This document shows, one piece after another, positions 16,608 to 22,331 of a stretch of DNA of 22,331 nt. The stretch is from Chara braunii. Taxonomy: Eukaryota; Streptophyta; Charophyceae; Charales; Characeae. A model generated the notes under the pieces. It did not search any database. It was given only the letters and a program-made list of their open reading frames with translations, and was not told where the DNA came from. The stretch spans positions 3,110,230 to 3,132,560 of the forward strand of contig BFEA01000025.1 in the NCBI GenBank assembly GCA_003427395.1, given 5' to 3'. How positions within the stretch are numbered: position 1 is the stretch's first letter; every line of letters begins with the position of its first letter. A program made the translations under genes and the position numbers.

Positions 16608-17170
16608 ACCAAGTTCACAGCCCATAGGGGCTGCTTTTACCACCGTTGTCTGGACTACAACGGTTGTCGGGCGTCTACTGGTAGTCTAGGCGTGTGACGG
16701 TCGTTGGGAAGGTGGCGGGACTAAGAAAGAGGGGTTAAAGCCCTAAAGAAATTGTGAGGGCAGGCCACCGGAGACTGGTTGCTTGTGTGGATGGTTTTTG
16801 GACGGCTTCAAGGGTTGTCTTTTTCTTGTTGCTGTTTCGCCTGCCGTGATTCCCGTTTTCGTTTTTTCTCTTTTTTGCTGTATGCCGTTTCTTTCCTTCT
16901 TTCCGTGGAGTGTATGTAACGGTCAACTCGCTGCACTACTCACCAAATGTGTAAAATGACAAAGAATGTTTCCTAGATCCTGAGTAGATGCATCTGAGTG
17001 AAAATGTTTTCTGTTTTCCTTTTTCTTTTGTTTGTGATGCTGTGTGACGTCATCATATGCCTGAGGCCTGGTGTGGCTGACAGCCTTGCAAGTGGAAGAC
17101 CATGCATCTGAATGCAAGAATGTTTAGGAGCATTGTACTTTTTAGCGTTTTCTCGTTTGGGCCTGTGCCT
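16608..17170. other. Unassigned spacer
   Basis: One small perfect hairpin ACCGTTGT/ACAACGGT (16642-16664). Otherwise pyrimidine-rich, unassigned sequence. Confidence 0.4.
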
Positions 17171-17331
17171 TTTCTTTCTTTCTTTCTTTCTTTCTTTCGT
17201 TTTTCAAAGCCCTTATGCCAGCCCTCTATTCCGGCGGTGGTACGAGGAGCGCCAGAATTGAAGGCTTGTCTGTTGGGCTCCTCCATCTATTGGTGGCGAG
17301 CGGCACCTGCTGGAAACCGGGTCCAGCGTTC
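17170..17331 (-). mobile_element. Structured A-tailed retroposon (copy B)
   Basis: A (TTTC)n and T run (17170-17204) is followed by CAAAGCCCTTATGCCAG, aligning with copy C. H1 arms are ATTCCGGCG (17228-17236) and CGCCAGAAT (17250-17258), with one mismatch. Then CCATCTATTGGTGG, H3 GCTGGA-AACCGGG-TCCAGC (17309-17327) and GTTCC. It has the complete layout: tail, H1, spacer, H3, head. Confidence 0.65.
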
Positions 17332-17740
17332 CATTGATACATCTTGTAGCATAGCAATTGTTGGTCGTTGTTTCCTGGGACTGTGGTTATTTGTCTTGCT
17401 GGTCCGGGGCTCCATTGTCCCATGGAGCTGCTAGTAACACCCATCCCATCTTGGAGCACCCCTTATCTATTAGCCCAGCCCTGTCCGGCAGGCCCCCTGA
17501 TGATTGTTTTCTTGTCTGAACCCTTTAAACCCTATACCCTCTCCAATCCCATGCATAACACATTCTCGATCCTTGAAGGCTAAACATCTGAAGATATGCA
17601 AGGAGATCTACCAGGAGATGATTAGCAATGCAATGCAATGCAGCGCAATAGAACTCCACTCATCGAGAGAGGATTGGCTGGGGGTATTCTCAGGTACTGT
17701 GAAATCCGAACTGCATGTCTCGCTGTCGCCTTTTCAGCCA
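17332..17740. other. Unassigned spacer
   Basis: Minor palindrome GCTCCAT/ATGGAGC near 17409-17430, and an AATGC(A) stutter at about 17626-17645. No gene is supported. Confidence 0.4.
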
Positions 17741-17787
17741 CCGTGGGGGGTGGCTCCTGCTGGAGATCGGGTTTAGCGTCCCTTCCA
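17741..17787 (-). mobile_element. Structured retroposon head (copy H)
   Basis: H3 variant GCTGGA-GATCGGG-TTTAGC (17759-17777) remains pairable through G-T wobbles and is followed by GTCCCTTCC. No tail was found. Confidence 0.45.
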
Positions 17788-17791
17788 ACTT

Positions 17792-18565
17792 TCACCTTCC
17801 CAGCAGTCCCTCCGTCGATTTCTTCCAAGGGTGTGGCCGTTGCTGCTTCATTCTACTTGACGGCTGACCAGGCTGACCTATCATCTCCTGTGTAAGTGGA
17901 GTTGAGAGTGACTCTAAGCGGCGAGCGTCGTATTGGTGGGTGAGTGCGCTGGGGGGACATGGGGCGGTGGGGGCATATCCACTGGAGTTTTCTGTGGGGA
18001 GCACATGGGCAGCGAGGGAGGTTGGGGGGGGGGTAGNGGGNGGGGGACCTATCGGTAGCGAGGGGAGGGGTGGAGAAGTCGGGAGTGGAGAGCCAGCCGA
18101 AAGGGGGGAGACGCTGAAGGAGGTGTCTGGGGAGGCTGGGAGGGCAGGGGTGGGGCCCCCTGTGGGTAGGGGCGGGGGTGGAGGTGAGGGTCCACAGAGG
18201 TTTGGGAGCAGTGGACAGATACTGGGTTGGCTGTTGTGATTGTCCCCGACGACAGACCCGGCAGCGGTGTGTAAAAGCAGTCTGGGTGACGGGAGGACCA
18301 TTGGTCTTCCAGCGCTGCCCAGTTTTCTAGATCAGCTTTCCAGTCTCCTGGACTTCGGCCATCTTGCAGTGGGGGTCAAGCCAGCGCTCGGTAAATGCTG
18401 AGATAGCCTGTTGTTTTTCTCTCTGTCCGAACTCACTGCTACCTCTTCCAACAGTTTTCTACCAGCTTTGACCATGTTAGCCCGGATAATTTCTACGAGT
18501 TCAGCTTTGGCGTGGTGATAGCTAAACGTCATTTCTAACACTCTGCTGAGCACCTCGTCCGCCAT
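17792..18565 (-). pseudogene. Coding-like region, unknown protein, frame broken
   Basis: From an ATG at 18565 (six codons after a TGA) a minus frame encodes about 77 residues with a helical, charged N-terminal part (MADEVLSRVLEMTF..., KAELVEIIRANMVKAGRKLL) to a stop at 18332. Overlapping it in another frame, about 18356-18270, lies DWKADLENWAALEDQW. In the third frame a Pro/Ser/Thr-rich stretch continues from 18301 to 17792. The successive protein-like pieces in three frames suggest one decayed gene, or exons of an unrecognised one. Two Ns (18037, 18041) fall in the Pro-rich part and could hide or create a frameshift. No known domain was seen. Confidence 0.35.
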
Positions 18566-18607
18566 ATGGCCATGAATTCAGCCAGCCTCATGTGTTTGAA
18601 CCATACT

Positions 18608-18755
18608 TGCGGCGCACCGGCATTATGCGCAGCGCGCTGTGCGCAGACCCGAGGTGCGCACGTGCGCCGCGCGTCTGGGTGCATGGTGCGCTGCGCACAT
18701 GCCTGGTGCGCTGGGGAATGCGCATCTGCAGCCCGCATATGCGCCAGGTGCGCAC
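18608..18755. repeat. Dense GTGCGC/GCGCAC palindromic cluster
   Basis: More than ten GTGCGC, GCGCAC, TGCGCA or TGCGCC motifs occur within about 150 bp (for example AGGTGCGCACGTGCGCCGCG). Both orientations are present, so the region can form many alternative hairpins. It is locally CpG-rich compared with its surroundings. Confidence 0.75.
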
Positions 18756-19205
18756 ATCTTTTTTTGTTTTTGTTTTTGTATGTTGCATTGGAGATCACAC
18801 ACACACACACACACACTTTTTTTTTCTTTTTCTTTAATGTTGCATTGGAGAGCACACACAACACACACACACACACACTCTGGAGGATTGATGCTGCCGC
18901 TGCGCACAACAACTTTACAGATTAACCCACAAAATGTCCTCGGGGCGGCGATTAGAACTTAGTACTTACCTTGGGGTTGGTTGAGCAATGTGCGTGTAAT
19001 CAGAGAGGAAGCATGTTCGTTTTTCAAACACAAGCAGAAACAAGAAACATCACAAGATTCAAGACAAAAGAAAGTGTTAGACTCGGTATCCCGAAAGCCG
19101 TAGCTTGCGAAGTTCGTAGTCTTACAAGCACGGAAGCAAGCAAGCAAGCACACACTACCCTCAAAATACTCATTCGTGATTCTGCGAAAAGTAAGGGCTA
19201 CTCGT
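18756..19205. other. CA repeats, then unassigned
   Basis: (CA)n at about 18797-18817 and 18852-18879, each followed or preceded by T runs; GTTGCATTGGAGA.CACACA occurs twice (about 18781 and 18839). From 18930 on there is an unassigned stretch with a minus-strand 5' splice-donor consensus (AAG|GTAAGTACT, about 18960-18974) at the end of a short minus open frame. Confidence 0.45.
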
Positions 19206-19735
19206 CCTGCTCCCTCGAGTGTTCCTCCCCGTGAGACTCCGCATACGACGTGACCTTCTCCGACTCATCCCCGTTCGGCTCTCCACTATCATCCGATCTT
19301 TGGGACAGTTCCTCCTACTCAATCTCCTGCGGCGCACTGTCGTCCGACGATGACAATGACGATGATGATGAAGAAGATTTATTTTTCCGCTTACGACACA
19401 AATTTTCTTCATTGTCTTCGATCACCTCACAGTTGTTCTCCTCCTTCGCAGGCCTTGCTGCCTTGGCTACTGCAGCTTTTGCTGCCTCTCCACGTGCTGC
19501 TAATGCAGTTGTTCTCCTCCTTCGCAGGCCTTGCTGCCTTGGCTCCTTCTTCGTCGGCGAAAGACGAGGCCGCCTTTTTTTTTTTGTTGTGGAACATCCC
19601 CCTCCCCAACATTCCTCTTTCCTTTCTCAACCTGCAGTTTTTCAACAACGTCCGCTGCTGTTGCCTTCTTTTTGCGTCGCCCGCGACCCGACACCACCTC
19701 CCTCCCCTGCACCCAATCGTCGCTTTGACGCGCCT
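19206..19735 (-). pseudogene. Low-complexity C-terminal continuation of the hAT gene
   Basis: Minus-strand frames contain a charged stretch (LEGRARALKARQSDDWVQG, 19500-19820) and farther on Ser/Asp/Glu-rich pieces (SDDSAPQEIE, SDDSGEPNGDESEKVTSYAE). They probably extend the transposase C-terminus or an adjacent exon. A 39-bp direct repeat (19430-19468 and 19506-19544) has a 76-bp period, not a multiple of three, so the duplication itself shifts the frame. Stops interrupt every frame. Confidence 0.4.
19430..19544. repeat. 39-bp direct repeat, 76-bp period
   Basis: 19430-19468 and 19506-19544 are identical (start CAGTTGTTCTCCTCCTTCGC). It is a recent tandem duplication inside the degenerate tail-coding region. 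Confidence 0.9.
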
Positions 19736-22029
19736 TCAAGGCACGGGCACGACCCTCCAAGGTATACAAAAACCCGAGATCGGGTTCTTCAAGACCCAAC
19801 TTCCTGCGCAACTCCTGCATTCGGTGCGTTCCAGGCTTGCGTGGTATGTTCTCTCCAGTGCACCGAGCACGACAATGTCGTCCTCATCATCAGCAAAGTT
19901 CTCCTCCTCGTTGCTCTTCAACCATGTACGCGCCAGTGGGGCATCATTGCATTCTTTGTTGCGGACCTCCGTTGCAGCAACATCACCGGCTGTCCCTTCC
20001 CTAACTTTCGCGGCCCATTGGTCGTACCACTCCTCCACTTCTGTTATCGCCAACATCATCATCCTTCTGCGGAATGTGTATGTCTTCCCCGTTCCCTTGC
20101 TCTCTTCGCGTCGACAATTGGATATTCCAATTGTTATAGCTTACTCAATCTCTCCGGTAAGAGTTTCGTGTGGCGTTGGCTGTAAATGAGGTGGTGTAAG
20201 CTCCAGTTTCGCTCATATCCAGCCGAAGAGCTCGTCTGGCCAAGAAGTTTGGTTGCCTGCAGTTGGAGGAGGTCCAGGGACCCCCCGAACGCCTCCCACC
20301 ATAGCGCCAGAGTTTTCAAACTCGCCTGCTCCCTTGCATTCTGTGTCCCCAAAGTGCCCAATCCCTGCACCCACATGTCCACCTGTTTGCTGATTTCTCG
20401 CTACAACAACTCCGGCGGCGCCCAAAAATAAAGCCAGATGTTGAACCCCTCGCAAATCTGCATGTCTCTCAACGTGTGCGTCATATACTCGGGATCAAGG
20501 AAGATGGCCACGCAATGCAGCTCTGATGTCATGAAGGCCCACCGGTCCATCAAAATCTTCTCCACGTTCGCCTTCTCAGCGTCCAACAGGCCGTCGAGGG
20601 TGCGCATAGTAGCCACAACCGCGTCCATGCCAAAATAGACTTTGCTCATAGTTGCTCCTGGACCGTCCACCAAACGAAGGAGCTTGACAACAGGCTTCAT
20701 CACCGCCAGAGTCATGTCCACATCCTTCCAGAATCCATTTGTGTCCATGATGATGTGGGTGACAACGTTGAATGGAGCCACCTGCTCCCCCCTCACCAAC
20801 TTCTCTACCCACGCCACGTTGCAGACACAATGCTCCAATAGATTCCTCCCCGTGCTAAGCGACAGAAGCATCTCAAAGTTCGTCGTGAATCTAGTGACCG
20901 TCGAGCGTTTGAGTTGCGCATCCGCGATCCTGTTGTACATAGCACGAACCTTGTCGACGTTGGTGAAAAACTTGCCAACTTTATTGTCGTTGTCGACGAC
21001 CGTTTTCAAGCAATCTATGTAGGTGTACATGTCCTCCAGGGCCAAATCCAAGGCATGGGTTGTGCAACCCACACTAAAGATTCCAAGGTACTTAGCATCC
21101 GCCATCTCCCCCGCTTTAGCGCAAACCTTCGCATTGTCCATCACAACGCCGACAATGGACGCCGCACTGATCTCCTGGATCACCCCGTCCAACATCTTGA
21201 AGTACGTTGTGGAATCATTTTCCCTCCCCTCCATGCAGACAGACTTCGAAAACACTGTTCCGGCCGGGAAAGAGACCATGACATTCAGATGCGGTTTGTT
21301 CCTCCAGTCCGACCACCCGGCCATTTGGAGCATGCATCCTGTTCTCTCCCACTTCTTCACTAGTGACTGCGTGTCTTCTCCCACCAATTTAAATTGTCCG
21401 TCCAACTGTTTGGTCCTCATCTTGTCCCTCTTGCTAGACCACCAACTAGGATGACACTTCTTCACAACATCGAGGAACTCGAGAAAGCAGAAGTTCTCCA
21501 CCATGTTGAATGGCTGATTCGTGCAAATCAGCCACCGATCCATCTTCCGACCCGCGTGCTCGTTTCGGGTGATGATAGTGTCTGCCTCCTCGAGCAAAGT
21601 TTGCCTCACCGACCGTCCACACCACTTCCCGGGGCAGGAGCGAAGATGTTTGCAGATCTTGCAGGCGAGGTCGTCTCGCCATCACTTGGTCTGCGTGTTG
21701 GTGATGATGGAGGCACGAAACTGTTGGAAGACGGTCCTGTGCTCCGACCACCACTTCCCCCAATTCCACCTACGAGATGAGTGGCCTGGTGCTTCCCCAG
21801 CCTGATGCCCTTGATTCTCGTGAGCCTTTCCTCCGCGGTCAATGCCCGAGTGACAAGCTCAATATTGCACTTCGTCAAGAAGTGCCTCTTCCGTGCCGAC
21901 GAACCGGGTCTCACAATAGTTGCAGAGCCAGTGCCTCAACCCCTTGCCGGGGTCCTTGCCGCGAGGACCTTCATCAGTGAAGTGCCTCACGAACGATTGT
22001 ATGATTTGCTTCGCCAGTGTCGCCGACAT
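19736..22029 (-). pseudogene. hAT-superfamily transposase, decayed
   Basis: hAT transposases cut and paste DNA. From the ATG at 22029: a BED-type zinc finger whose Cys pair (CNYC, 21924-21913) and His/Cys ligands (HFLTKC, 21884-21867) lie in different frames, so the finger is frameshifted. The main frame (21609-20401, 402 codons read, no ATG at its edge) carries the DUF659/RNase-H part: GCMLQMAGWSDW (residues 91-102), VVMDNAKVCAKAG (155-167, second catalytic Asp) and GCTTHALDLALED. The first catalytic Asp of the usual DGW motif is Ala here (A97). A TAG at 20403-20401 interrupts the frame, which continues in phase into the hAT dimerisation domain (WWEAFGGSLDLLQLQ, SSSAGYERNWS with the catalytic Glu) to a stop at 20134. 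A further frameshifted acidic stretch (EVEEWYDQWAAKV) runs to 19736. Terminal repeats were not found. Confidence 0.85.
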
Positions 22030-22085
22030 CTTCACCTGCACACACACAATCCACAAACAGCCAAGGCGTCGACCCCTCTTCAACA

Positions 22086-22257
22086 CTCTTCAAAGAAATA
22101 GCGTCCACCCCTCAAGCCCGTCTCCCCTCCACCCACCTCCAGCTCCCCCCCCACCTGTCAAACAACTGCCTTGGATCAAAGCCCCCAATCAAAGCACTGC
22201 CTGTAACCGCAGGCCCATCACTGAAATGGCAGAAGAATAAAAAATTCAAGCTTGTCC

Positions 22258-22259
<2 letters not shown>
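22086..22259. other. Upstream flank of the hAT gene
   Basis: C-rich, non-coding sequence with no recognisable promoter element. It contains CACACACACAAT-like sequence just 5' of the transposase start and an AATAAAAAATTC near 22236. Confidence 0.35.

Positions 22260-22331
<72 letters not shown>
22260..22331 (+). repeat. (GA)n microsatellite at window end
   Basis: About 36 uninterrupted GA units reaching the end of the window. Confidence 0.95.

Noticed and set aside
17518-17542. Interstitial plant telomere repeat (CCCTTTAAACCCTATACCCT)
   Set aside because: It is too short and imperfect to separate from chance.
18960-19015. U1 snRNA-like start (ACTTACCT followed by loosely U1-like sequence)
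   Set aside because: Only eight bases match exactly, and the same bases are better read as a 5' splice-donor consensus on the minus strand; later U1 stems are absent.
19250-20185. Plus-strand 311-codon open frame
   Set aside because: It lies opposite the hAT transposase C-terminal region, whose minus-strand motifs (ERNWS, WYDQWAAKV) are recognisable; the plus frame is a shadow.

Overview
This window looks like repeat-rich nuclear DNA of a eukaryote. I see no intact protein gene, operon or bacterial-type signal. It is full of homopolymer runs, microsatellites, palindromic elements and broken transposons, with four assembly Ns (2681, 9697, 18037, 18041). A plant or streptophyte-alga source fits best: a plant-like U6 sequence, a mitochondrial-type tRNA-Lys-like relic, a LINE with a zinc-binding reverse transcriptase C-terminus, a hAT transposase with DUF659, and type III hammerhead motifs like those of plant retrozymes. 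I cannot name the species from sequence alone.

Layout. 1-1780 holds mostly unassigned sequence with decayed coding-like frames (574-1276). 1783-2375 is a retrozyme-like element bounded at both ends by hammerhead-ribozyme relics. 3037-3150 is a Tc1/mariner-type MITE. 4489-5615 is a U6 snRNA sequence split by a 1,007-bp composite insertion with an 11-bp target duplication; the insertion carries five more hammerhead-family segments, two of them as arms of a 98-bp inverted repeat with one mismatch. 6286-6594 is a minisatellite. 7430-9350 contains a short retroposon with a target duplication, a MITE with 32-bp TIRs, a palindrome, another insertion with 14-bp flanking repeats, and a second mariner-type MITE. 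9845-10434 is an element with 27-bp TIRs full of small palindromes. 11043-11224 has a U2 snRNA fragment and the tRNA-like relic. 11609-17790 carries most copies of a short, strongly structured, A-tailed retroposon family, a tandem 191-bp duplication, and a 5'-truncated LINE (14957-16056, minus). 17792-18565 has minus-strand coding-like frames. 19206-22029 is a decayed hAT transposase gene on the minus strand. The window ends in a (GA)n tract.

How it works together: these are layers of non-autonomous elements and dead autonomous ones rather than cooperating genes. Two systems stand out. First, a family whose consensus reads as a complete type III hammerhead ribozyme, spaced about 535 nt apart in one copy, as expected of retrozyme-like elements that move through self-cleaved circular RNA; every copy here has lost at least one core feature. 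Second, a short retroposon family whose copies differ in sequence but keep two hairpins by compensatory changes, and two of whose copies are flanked by 14-17 bp target duplications next to T/A tails. The LINE could be a source of reverse transcriptase for such elements, but nothing here proves it.
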